Assembly (NCBI GenBank): GCA_030827135.1
Contig: JAURFE010000001.1
Location: 1,062,368 to 1,126,367 of the forward strand
DNA: 64,000 nucleotides
Direction: 5' to 3'
DNA from: Vicinamibacterales bacterium
GTDB lineage: Bacteria; Acidobacteriota; Vicinamibacteria; Vicinamibacterales; SCN-69-37
Part shown: positions 54,601 through 61,235 of the stretch, piece by piece
How the letters are laid out: each line of letters opens with the position of its first letter
How positions within the stretch are numbered: position 1 is the first letter of the stretch
Translations under genes and position numbers: made by a program
The notes under the pieces: generated by a model
Seen by the model: only the letters and a program-made list of their open reading frames with translations
Told to the model about the DNA's origin: nothing
The model's database searches: none

Positions 54601-54837
54601 CGCCGGCGTGACGCCGGCGGCCTTCAGGCGACTGATGATGTAGTCGGCGGCCTTGTCGAAGCCAGGCGACGGCGTCGCGCGCCCGCGAAGGTCGTCGGAC
54701 GACAGGAAGGCCAGATCGCGCTCGAGTTGTGCCGCCGTGATGCCGTCGGCGGCGCGGCGGACCGCCTGCGGCATGACCTCGGCCTGTCCCGCCTGCACCA
54801 GCAACAACAACGCCATGAGCCACACGGATGTCTGCAT
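51628..54837 (-). CDS. Exported M28 aminopeptidase - Fn3 - M14 carboxypeptidase fusion
   Basis: From ATG 54837 the product has about 1069 residues and a signal peptide MQTSVWLMALLLLVQAG. The first half is an M28 domain with VMAHLDGAVGTR, SADDNASG, WDSGEEVGLWG and a His in HLPSDEAKY as zinc ligands. Next comes a fibronectin-III-like module (VTVTWRPVAGATEYQIERE). Then an M14 domain has NVHGNEPSGREG (His and Glu zinc ligands), NSAGQDLNRDHARL, VDGHEYGS and LVEARSGG. This joins an aminopeptidase and a carboxypeptidase in one chain, so peptides could be trimmed from both ends. TATGAT lies 7 bases before the start. Confidence 0.88.
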   Translation of the reverse strand: MQTSVWLMALLLLVQAGQAEVMPQAVRRAADGITAAQLERDLAFLSSDDLRGRATPSPGFDKAADYIISRLKAAGVTPAGDTGTYVQTYEMHEARVDAGTATVTINDVALRLDEGFVLRSFSGEPLSGTWPVVYVGHGWVIPDKGIDPYAGVDVRGKVVLTHGPRAMPKDVTIQQFGRVTVGATNITTEAARRGAVAVVMIPQTSAQPGWWQQLQGQNLVRRELHPWVPSAYAAPQVTSALLSRAATDALMQGERFTAAEIVARGDSQDYPASFALSKRITFNIPSSTVVHRPYNVVAKIEGSDPALRNEHITVMAHLDGAVGTRTVDGDDIYNSADDNASGSAGMLSIVEQMMKTTRPKRSMIFVWDSGEEVGLWGTRHFVANPPVPLSSVVAHINIDMIGATRAPGTADEQSPDVPGPNEVYLIGPGVLSSRANALIERVNRDYLNMTLNRADDRWDSEFFYPRTDAGPFLERGILTIGWNTGLHRRYHLPSDEAKYLDPKKIEVVSRTVFATLWMLADDPERPRIENSIPVSVLRHAQPGGRVDSVAVVPREGYVTVTWRPVAGATEYQIEREGLVTGIWRPNRQVRQQSPSFADAGFVPGGTLRWRVRAVVGDVPQEWSEPVSAQTQAPFGPAEFRTGFEARDGAEYTTYDEEIDWTKRIVAASPRVRVVPLGTTPQGRTMNLFVIGHPAPKGTVAEIASGPAAGANCNVHGNEPSGREGCLMMIRELAFSNDPAIIDILSHATVLIVPSFNADGRANNTRGNSAGQDLNRDHARLTQPESQMFAAFVRDYTPEVMVDGHEYGSATTCDLPLLWPRHSNTATSVHDMSKAGLVEGRFYDAGATDGWWPCPYPPRGIDGAQTFTRVTGLKNMVTTLVEARSGGGPTRPAEAGNVPENRRRKAYSQLWSIRQALMFHRANRPAIAKAIEDGIAFQRSNTGPIVFHGDWDVPAFAAPHPGDTPPPGATPGPDQMLTPPPCGYFLTDAQYSAKLTDSGTLPEALWTSVGDRLAAHGITVEKRPGGYLVPLAQPLRGLINILLDAQTPPAPIVAAERRMRCSVGNVPNRQ

Positions 54838-54844
54838 GGGCAGA

Positions 54845-54850
54845 ATCATA
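54845..54850 (-). promoter_or_regulatory. -10-like TATGAT before the M28-M14 gene
   Basis: TATGAT then 7 bases and ATG 54837. The longer frame from 54957 would have no signal peptide at its end, and the box lies inside its first codons, so the shorter start is favoured. Confidence 0.5.
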
Positions 54851-54985
54851 TGCGAGGGCCCCAGGGCCGCAGACCTGCGTCGGACGGAAGAATCACGATC
54901 TGCCACCCAAGGTTCGCTTGCGCGCCTGCGCCGTGCCCGCTTCCACCACTGACGCAAAATCGCGCGGGATGCGCGACACTATGCT

Positions 54986-56116
54986 GTGCGCATTTTGCTC
55001 GATTACCGACCGGCGCTGAGCCATCGAACCGGCGTCGGTGAATACGTGCACGAACTGGCGACCGCCCTGCTGGCCCGAGGGGACACGCCGGATGTCCTGA
55101 CCCTGTTTTCGTCGTCGTGGCGCGACCGGATCGACCGGGCGGCGGTACCGGGGGCGGTCCTGGCCGACCAACGCGTGCCCGTCCGCCTCCTGAATTACGC
55201 GTGGCATCGCTGGCAATGGCCGCCGGTGGAACTGGTGACCGGGCGCGCGTTTGACGTGGTGCATGCCGCCCATCCGATCCGGCTGCCGAGCCGAAATGCT
55301 GCGCAGGTGGTGACGGTCCACGACCTGGATTTTCTCCGGCACCCGGAGCGGACGCACGCCGAAATCCGGCGCGACTATCCGACCCTGGCGCCGGACCACA
55401 TCCGTGGCGCCGATGCCGTCATCGCCGTCTCGGCCGCCACCGCGGCGGACATCGAAACCCTCACCGGGAGGCCCGCATCCCGCGTGGTGGTGGTGACGCA
55501 TGGACGTCCGTCGTGGCCGAAGCGCGTAAACGAACCGGCAGACGGTGTGCTGCTGTTTTTCGGCACCCTTGAACCACGAAAGAACGTGGCCGGGCTTCTG
55601 GACGCGTACGCACTCCTGCTGGCGCGTCGCGATGCCGCTGGACTCTCCACGCCTCGGTTGGTGCTGGCCGGCGGACACGGGCCCGGTGCGGAGGCCCTGG
55701 TGGCCCGGGCCACCCACCGGGACCTGCGCGGGCGTGTCGATGTGCTCGGGTATGTCGACCGGGATCTGCGACTCGAGACTTATCGCTCCGCGCTGGCAGT
55801 GGTCATGCCTTCGCATACCGAGGGCTTCGGGTTGCCCGCTCTCGAAGCGATGACCGTGGGTGTGCCGGTCGTGTCCGCCAACGCCGGGGCGCTTCCGGAA
55901 GTGCTCGGCGGAGCGGGCCTGCTCTGTGACGCCACCGACCCGGCCGCGCTCGGCGCGGCCCTCGAAACCATCGTGACTGACCGGTCACTCCGCGACCGCC
56001 TGCGCGAAGCCGGCTGGCGTCGTGCACAGGACTTCTCGTGGCGTGAGACGGCGGCACGCACCCGCGAAGCGTGGATGCTCGCGCACGAGGCGTTCCTCAC
56101 ACGCCAGCGGACGTAA
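54986..56116 (+). CDS. GT4-family glycosyltransferase
   Basis: The 376-residue protein begins MRILLDYRPALSHRTGVGEY at a GTG start. It shows the GT-B fold with the N-terminal GVGEYVHEL-type loop and the C-terminal sugar-nucleotide domain: FFGTLEPRKNVAGLLDA, LVLAGGHGPGAEAL, the EX7E-type motif in PSHTEGFGLPALEAM, and VPVVSANAGALPEVLGGAG. Such enzymes add hexoses to lipid or polysaccharide precursors. A methyltransferase remnant lies convergent at its 3' end, possibly a former partner in the same sugar pathway. Confidence 0.87.
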   Translation: MRILLDYRPALSHRTGVGEYVHELATALLARGDTPDVLTLFSSSWRDRIDRAAVPGAVLADQRVPVRLLNYAWHRWQWPPVELVTGRAFDVVHAAHPIRLPSRNAAQVVTVHDLDFLRHPERTHAEIRRDYPTLAPDHIRGADAVIAVSAATAADIETLTGRPASRVVVVTHGRPSWPKRVNEPADGVLLFFGTLEPRKNVAGLLDAYALLLARRDAAGLSTPRLVLAGGHGPGAEALVARATHRDLRGRVDVLGYVDRDLRLETYRSALAVVMPSHTEGFGLPALEAMTVGVPVVSANAGALPEVLGGAGLLCDATDPAALGAALETIVTDRSLRDRLREAGWRRAQDFSWRETAARTREAWMLAHEAFLTRQRT

Positions 56117-56125
56117 TGGACGCCC

Positions 56126-56586
56126 TCACAGCCGCCTCGTCGCGACAAACGCGTAGTTCTGGCAGACGTGCGACAGCGGAATCGCCAGCAGGCGGCGTAC
56201 CGCTCGACGTGTTCGCATTCCAGACCAGCGGACTCACAGAGGTGCCGGGTCGCCGCTTCGTCGTACCGGAACGCATGATGATGTGCCGCAGAGAAGAGGC
56301 CCGTCAGCGCCTCGATCCAACTGAACCGGTTCGGGAAGTGAAAACAGACGAACCGCCCACCAACGGTGAGGATCCGCGCAATCTCCCTGAGGCTGGCCTC
56401 CTCGGTGCCGCCGGTCTCACGAACGTGCTCGAGCGTGCCGACCGAGACGACCGCGTCAAACGATCCATCCGCAAACGGCAGGACGGTTGGCGTGTGCGGG
56501 CTGTCCAGCGACAGTCGATACGTGTCGCCGAGATGCGGCTGCAGACCAAAAGCCTCGAAGGCAAACCCCTCGGCTGCCGTTGAAGC
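56126..56586 (-). pseudogene. Broken class I SAM-dependent methyltransferase
   Basis: A minus-strand frame reads GFAFEAFGLQPHLGDTYRLS and then LPFADGSFDAVVSVGTLEHV, a methyltransferase core. LREIARILTVGGRFVCFHFP follows. There is no start codon in that frame (it meets TAG at 56587) and the SAM-binding GxGxG part is missing, so the 5' end is lost. Near 56198 the frame breaks; one base less or more (a lost C in TACCGCC) restores a tail RRLLAIPLSHVCQNYAFVAT ending at TGA 56126. Both faults point to decay, not to a working gene. Confidence 0.75.
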
Positions 56587-56652
56587 CTACCCAGTTCCTC
56601 GAAAATGGCATCAAGCTCGGCCGGTGTCACCATGGGGTGCCACGCTTCTCGG

Positions 56653-56685
56653 AAAAAGGGGCGGAAGGATTGCTCCCTCCGCCCC
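56653..56685 (-). terminator. Intrinsic terminator of nrdJ
   Basis: On the minus strand a 12-bp stem (GGGGCGGAGGGA and TCCTTCCGCCCC, one wobble) with loop GCAA is followed by TTTTT. It lies about 50 bases after the nrdJ stop, past the dispersed repeat at 56720-56742. Confidence 0.85.
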
Positions 56686-56719
56686 TGAAATCGGCAGCCT
56701 GCAGTGCAGGCCGCCCTGC

Positions 56720-56742
56720 GAACTTCGGAACCTCGATCAGGC
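56720..56742 (-). repeat. Dispersed 23-base repeat at the nrdJ stop codon
   Basis: These bases, read on the minus strand, are identical to 25174-25196 at the rpmE stop and include the TGA in both. The two genes are unrelated, so the match is a repeat and not homology of the products. Confidence 0.75.
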
Positions 56743-59541
56743 GCAGCCGCTCGTCGTGCCGCAGTTGGCGCACTTGTAGCAGGAGCCCGAGCGCACCATG
56801 ATCGAGCCGCAGGTCGAGCAGGGTGGTGCGTCGGACTGGTTCTGCATGGCCGCGAACTTGGAGCCCGCCGGGGCCGCCTGCTCGGCCACCTTCGGTGCCG
56901 CGGCCAGTGCCGCGACGTCGAGGGTCAGCTGCTCCGGCGTAGTCACCGTCTCGGGCACGTTGACGCCCGCCTGGTACTGCGCTTCGGGCGACAGGAACTT
57001 CGCGGCCATCCATCGGAAGATGTAGTCGACAATCGACTTGGCGAAGCGCACGTCGGGGTTCTTCGTCATGCCCGCGGGTTCGAAGCGGACGTGGCTGAAC
57101 TTGTCGACCAGATCCTGCAGCGGCACGCCGTACTGGAGCGCGTAGCTGATGGCCTGTGCGAAGGCGTCGGCAAAGCCCGAAATTGTCGAGCCCTCCTTGG
57201 CCATCGTGAGGAACAGTTCGCCGGGCATGCCGTCTTCGTAGAGCCCGACGGTGATGTAGCCTTCGTGTCCGGCGATGTCGAACTTGTGCGTGATCGACCG
57301 GCGCTCGTCGGGCAGCTTGTGGCGGGCCGGCATCGGCGCCGCTTCGGTGGCCTGTTCGAGCACGCCCGCGCGCTGGATCGCCGCCTTCGAGGTGTTGAGC
57401 GGCTGCGTGCGCTTGGAGCCGTCGCGGTAGATCGAGACGGCCTTTGCGCCGATGCGCCATGAGTCGATGTAGGCCTGCTCGATGTCCTCGACCGTCGCTT
57501 CGCGCGGCACGTTGACCGTCTTGCTGATGGCGCCCGAGATGAACGGCTGCACGGCGCCCATCATCTTGATGTGGCCCATGTAGTGAATCGACCGCGTCCC
57601 CTTCATCGCCTTGAACGCGCAGTCGAACACCGCGAGGTGAGCGTCCTTCAGGTGCGGCGCGCCTTCGATGGTCTCCTGATCGTCGATGTGCGCCAGGATG
57701 TCGGTCACCTGCGCCTGCGTGTAGCCCAGTTTGGTGAGCGCCATCGGGACGGTCCCGTTGACGATCTTCATCATGCCGCCGCCGACGAGCTTCTTGTACT
57801 TGACGAGCGCGATGTCCGGCTCCACGCCGGTCGTATCGCAGTCCATCATGAAGCCGATCGTGCCGGTCGGCGCGAGCACCGTGGCCTGCGCGTTGCGGTA
57901 GCCGTGCGCTTCGCCCAGTTCCACACATTCGTCCCAGATTTCCCTGGCCTTGTTGAACATCGGCTTGGGTACATGGGTCTTGTCGATGTCCTTGAGGGCC
58001 GCGCGGTGCTTCTTCATGACGCGCAGCATGGGTTCGCGGTTCTTCTCGTAGCCGGGGAACGGACCGCCGTGGTCACGCGCCACGCGCGCGCTCTGCGCGT
58101 ACGCCGCGCCGTGCATGATCGCCGTGATGGCGGCCGCGTAGTCGCGACCGGCATCGCTGTCGTAGGGCAGCCCGCGCGACATGAGCAACGCGCCCAGATT
58201 CGCGTAGCCGAGGCCGAGCGGACGATACGCGTGGCTGTTGCGGGCGATCGCCGCCGTCGGATAGCTGGAGTTGTCGACCAGAATTTCCTGCGCCGTAATG
58301 AAGGTCTTGCAGGCGGCTTCGAATCCGTCGACGTCAAACTCGCCGTCCTCGTCCACAAACTTCATGAGGTTGATGGACGCCAGGTTGCACGCCGAGTCGT
58401 CAAGGAACATGTACTCCGAGCACGGGTTGCTCGCATTGATGCGGGCCGTGTTCGGGCACGTGTGCCAGTCGTTGACCGTCGTGTCGTACTGCATGCCGGG
58501 GTCGCCGCACACCCAGGTGCCTTCGGCAATCTGCCGCATGAGATCACGCGCCTTGTACGTGTCGACGATTTCACCGGTCGTCACCGACCGCGTGTGCCAC
58601 TCGCCATCGTCGAGCACCGCGCGCATGAATTCGTCGGTGACACGCACGGAGTTGTTCGAGTTCTGGAAGAAGACCGAGCCGTACGCGACGCCCGTGAAGG
58701 AGCCGTCGTAGCCGGCGTCAATCAACGCCCAGGCCTTTTTCTCCTCCTCGACCTTGCAGTTGATGAATTCCTCGATGTCGGGATGCTCCGCGTTGAGGAT
58801 CACCATCTTCGCCGCACGACGGGTCTTGCCGCCCGACTTGATGACGCCGGCAAATGCGTCAAACCCCTTCATGAACGAGACGGGCCCTGAGGCCGTGCCG
58901 CCGCCGGCCAGCACTTCCCGCGACGACCGGATCGCCGAGAGATTCGAGCCCGTGCCCGACCCGAACTTGAACAACATGCCTTCGGTCTTCGCCAGACCGA
59001 GGATCGACTCCATCGTGTCCTGGACCGCGTTGATGAAACACGCGGAGCACTGCGGCGCCTTCTCGAACCCGCAGTTGAACCACACCGGGCTGTTGAACGA
59101 GCCCTTCTGATACACCAGCAGATGCTTGAGATCGTCGCTGAAGGCCTGGAGATCGTCTTCCGAGGCAAAATAGCCCTGTTCACGCGCCCACCGGGTGATC
59201 GTGTCCACGACACGGCCGACCAGCTGCTTCACCGAGCGCTCACGCTCCGGCGCGCCGATCAGGCCGCGGAAGTACTTCGACACCACAATGTTGGTGGCCT
59301 GTTGCGACCAGGCTTTCGGAAACTCGACGTCCCGCTGCTCGAACACGACTTCGCCGCGTTCATTCGTAATGATGGCCGAGCGCAACTCCCACTCAACCTC
59401 CTCAAACGGGTCCACGCCATCACGCGTGAAGTAGCGTTCGAACTCGAGTCCAGTCACAGACGCGCCCGGACCAAAAGTCCGCCCCGTCTCTCGGTTCGTC
59501 GTCTCCCCCACCGTGGTTCCTACGTTCTGGACTGTCTGCAT
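56737..59541 (-). CDS. nrdJ: Adenosylcobalamin-dependent (class II) ribonucleoside-diphosphate reductase
   Basis: This 934-residue enzyme makes deoxyribonucleotides using B12. It contains an N-terminal short domain (YFTRDGVDPFEEVEWELRS), the ribonucleotide reductase barrel with NPCSEYMFLDDSACNLASIN (active-site Cys and Glu region), ATVLAPTGTIGFMMDCDTTG and GSGTGSNLSAIRSS, and a C-terminal zinc ribbon PPCSTCGSIMVRSGSCYKCA. The long insert and C-terminal ribbon fit the NrdJ family. A Shine-Dalgarno AAAGG lies about nine bases before the ATG. Upstream is a 443-base gap with structured elements, and the gene has its own terminator. No nrdR or nrdAB is in the window. Confidence 0.94.
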   Translation of the reverse strand: MQTVQNVGTTVGETTNRETGRTFGPGASVTGLEFERYFTRDGVDPFEEVEWELRSAIITNERGEVVFEQRDVEFPKAWSQQATNIVVSKYFRGLIGAPERERSVKQLVGRVVDTITRWAREQGYFASEDDLQAFSDDLKHLLVYQKGSFNSPVWFNCGFEKAPQCSACFINAVQDTMESILGLAKTEGMLFKFGSGTGSNLSAIRSSREVLAGGGTASGPVSFMKGFDAFAGVIKSGGKTRRAAKMVILNAEHPDIEEFINCKVEEEKKAWALIDAGYDGSFTGVAYGSVFFQNSNNSVRVTDEFMRAVLDDGEWHTRSVTTGEIVDTYKARDLMRQIAEGTWVCGDPGMQYDTTVNDWHTCPNTARINASNPCSEYMFLDDSACNLASINLMKFVDEDGEFDVDGFEAACKTFITAQEILVDNSSYPTAAIARNSHAYRPLGLGYANLGALLMSRGLPYDSDAGRDYAAAITAIMHGAAYAQSARVARDHGGPFPGYEKNREPMLRVMKKHRAALKDIDKTHVPKPMFNKAREIWDECVELGEAHGYRNAQATVLAPTGTIGFMMDCDTTGVEPDIALVKYKKLVGGGMMKIVNGTVPMALTKLGYTQAQVTDILAHIDDQETIEGAPHLKDAHLAVFDCAFKAMKGTRSIHYMGHIKMMGAVQPFISGAISKTVNVPREATVEDIEQAYIDSWRIGAKAVSIYRDGSKRTQPLNTSKAAIQRAGVLEQATEAAPMPARHKLPDERRSITHKFDIAGHEGYITVGLYEDGMPGELFLTMAKEGSTISGFADAFAQAISYALQYGVPLQDLVDKFSHVRFEPAGMTKNPDVRFAKSIVDYIFRWMAAKFLSPEAQYQAGVNVPETVTTPEQLTLDVAALAAAPKVAEQAAPAGSKFAAMQNQSDAPPCSTCGSIMVRSGSCYKCANCGTTSGCA

Positions 59542-59843
59542 CTCTGATGACCTTTACCTTTCGTACACAGCACCGCATCGGCCCCGGATACGGTCCTTGT
59601 TCCCGCCAAGACCCTTCACACTGCGACAACGGCAACAGGGCCCTCCTCCCGTCTCTCCGGGTCCAGACCCGAAGAGGAGGAGGCAGAAGTCACGGCCAAG
59701 GCGCTGGGAAGCCTTGGTTCGGCTGTTGCGATGCCGGGGAACGAATATGCGCCCGCGCTCAAGTGAAGTCAAGGCAGAACCCACGACATATGGTGGATCT
59801 ATCGGCCCAGGACCCCGACATCTTGAGAACACCCCTGTCAGTA

Positions 59844-59885
59844 CTGCCGTTTTTTCACCTGCCCTATTTTTCACTGCCGTTACAC
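59844..59885. repeat. Three imperfect direct repeats (CTGCC..TTTTTCAC)
   Basis: Units 59844-59858, 59859-59874 and the shorter 59874-59885 share CTGCC(G/C)TNTTTTTCAC-like sequence. On the minus strand they appear as GTGAAAAA runs, so they could serve as UP-like or repressor sites for nrdJ or for the divergent CPBP gene. Confidence 0.55.
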
Positions 59886-59971
59886 CTCGTCACTGGTTGA
59901 ACGGACTTGATGGACAGAAGGCGAAGATATCACGAAACTAACATGCCGGTTCGCCGGTGCACCGGTGCACC

Positions 59972-59977
59972 CATAAT
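59972..59977 (+). promoter_or_regulatory. -10-like CATAAT before the CPBP protease gene
   Basis: CATAAT then 7 bases and ATG 59985. The alternative in-frame ATG at 59976 lies inside this box, so 59985 is preferred. Confidence 0.45.
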
Positions 59978-59984
59978 GAACGGA

Positions 59985-60737
59985 ATGTCTGACGAGACTC
60001 CCGCCCCCCCTGTCTCGCCGATCCTCCCTCCGCGCCTCCTGACGTTCCTTCAAATCGTCGCCGTGTCGGGCTTCCCGACCCAGCTCGTGCTGGCCACCGT
60101 GCTCATCCTGGGCGTCGGCTTGGCCCCCTACTCCGAGACCGGCCTGTCACTCCAGTTCATCGCCATCGTCAGCTTCCTGGACACCGCACTGGTGGCCCTG
60201 CTGATCCTGCTGTTCCTGCGGCTGAGCGGAGAGTCATCCCATCAGGTGTTTTTTGGCGGAAAGCCGTTTTTCCCGGAGTTCTGGCGGGGCCTGCTGTTTG
60301 TGCCGCTCGTGTTTGTCGCCCTGACGGGCCTGGTTGCCGGCCTGCGCTACATTGCCCCGTGGCTCCAGACGGTGCCTGAGAACCCCCTGGCGGCCTTCAT
60401 GCGCGATCCGTTCGATGCGGCCATCTTCGCCGTTGTGGTGATGCTGGCCGGCGGCGTTCGCGAAGAGCTGCAGCGGGGATTTATCCTGCATCGATCGGCG
60501 CAGCACTTTGGCAGCGCATGGACCGGCAACCTGGCCTTCGGACTGGTCTTTGGCGCGCTGCACATCGACCAGGGGCTCGACGTCGCACTCGCGATCGGCC
60601 TGATGGGGATCGGCTGGGGCGCGGCCTTCATCACGCGCCGATCGCTCGTGGCCGGCATGACCAACCACGCCGGCTTCAACGGCGCAATGGTTCTCCAGCA
60701 GGTCCTCGCCTCGTCATTGGCGATGCCCGTCAAATAA
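59985..60737 (+). CDS. CPBP-family intramembrane metalloprotease
   Basis: From ATG 59985 the 250-residue protein begins MSDETPAPPVSPILPPRLLT and has about six hydrophobic segments. CPBP (Abi/CaaX-like) motifs are visible: the EExxR-type site in GGVREELQRGFILHR, the second motif as LVFGALHIDQGLD, and a third His/Asn in MTNHAGFNGAM. These proteases act within membranes; in bacteria they process signalling peptides or bacteriocins, but substrates are rarely known. It is divergent from nrdJ, and convergent with the SurA-like gene whose end lies 6 bases beyond its stop. Confidence 0.87.
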   Translation: MSDETPAPPVSPILPPRLLTFLQIVAVSGFPTQLVLATVLILGVGLAPYSETGLSLQFIAIVSFLDTALVALLILLFLRLSGESSHQVFFGGKPFFPEFWRGLLFVPLVFVALTGLVAGLRYIAPWLQTVPENPLAAFMRDPFDAAIFAVVVMLAGGVREELQRGFILHRSAQHFGSAWTGNLAFGLVFGALHIDQGLDVALAIGLMGIGWGAAFITRRSLVAGMTNHAGFNGAMVLQQVLASSLAMPVK

Positions 60738-60743
60738 CGGCGG

Positions 60744-61235
60744 TCACCTGCGAGGGTGCCGATACACGATTTCGGCGCGCACGCGGAGACTTTCGATCCA
60801 GAGCCGAATCGCCGACTCGCGACGGTCATCGTCGAGCGCGGCGAATCGCTGCTGCAGATACGCTTCGCGCCGCAGTTCGTCGGCGATCCATCGATCCAGA
60901 AAGGTGGCGCTCACACCGGCCAGCATGAACAGTCTGGCCGGATCGTGGTCGCCATGCGCACGCGCCCACTGTGACCGTCGCGCCGCGATCTCCTCCGCCG
61001 GCGGATCCGGCACCTGAAACCGCCGCATCTCCGCCAGCACCAGCCGCCGGTCGACCAGGGCCTGCACGATCTCCTCATCGGTCGTCCCCGCAGGCAGGAG
61101 CTTCAGCACCCGCGCCGCGCGGACATCCGACAGCGTCACCATGTCGCCGTTGACGACCACCAGAATGCGATCAAGCGTGGCCGGGACCTGCGTGGCCCCC
61201 GCGAGGAGACACACAAGCGCAACCGTAGCCGTCAT
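60744..61235 (-). CDS. SurA N-terminal-domain-like exported chaperone without a parvulin domain
   Basis: From ATG 61235 (overlapping the Omp85 stop as ATGA) the product is only 163 residues. It begins MTATVALVCLLAGATQVPAT, a signal peptide. It then has the SurA_N pattern LDRILVVVNGDMVTLSDVRAARVLKLLP and a helical stretch EEIVQALVDRRLVLAEMRRF, ending in helix RLWIESLRVRAEIVYRHPRR. SurA has one or two PPIase domains after this part; here there is none, yet the gene is intact. Coupling to an outer-membrane assembly protein suggests an escort role for barrel proteins. Length beyond 61235 in the same frame is antisense noise. Confidence 0.75.
   Translation of the reverse strand: MTATVALVCLLAGATQVPATLDRILVVVNGDMVTLSDVRAARVLKLLPAGTTDEEIVQALVDRRLVLAEMRRFQVPDPPAEEIAARRSQWARAHGDHDPARLFMLAGVSATFLDRWIADELRREAYLQQRFAALDDDRRESAIRLWIESLRVRAEIVYRHPRR

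Larger units (their letters stand above)
59542..59984. other. Non-coding gap upstream of nrdJ with hairpin and direct repeats
   Basis: No convincing gene is seen in this 443-base gap. It holds a nested hairpin (outer arms 59642-59649 and 59676-59683, inner CGGGT/ACCCG arms around loop CCAG), a near-palindromic CATATG centre at about 59785-59790, and three imperfect direct repeats of 15-16 bases (see 59844-59885). The hairpin would be in the nrdJ leader if transcription starts upstream of it. Confidence 0.55.

Noticed and set aside
59781-59796. NrdR box (CATATG-centred element)
   Set aside because: It is only partly palindromic and lacks a second copy at the usual spacing, so I do not call it.
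59542-59984. Cobalamin riboswitch before nrdJ
   Set aside because: I looked on the minus strand for the B12 box and the usual core and did not find a match; the hairpins seen do not fit that structure.
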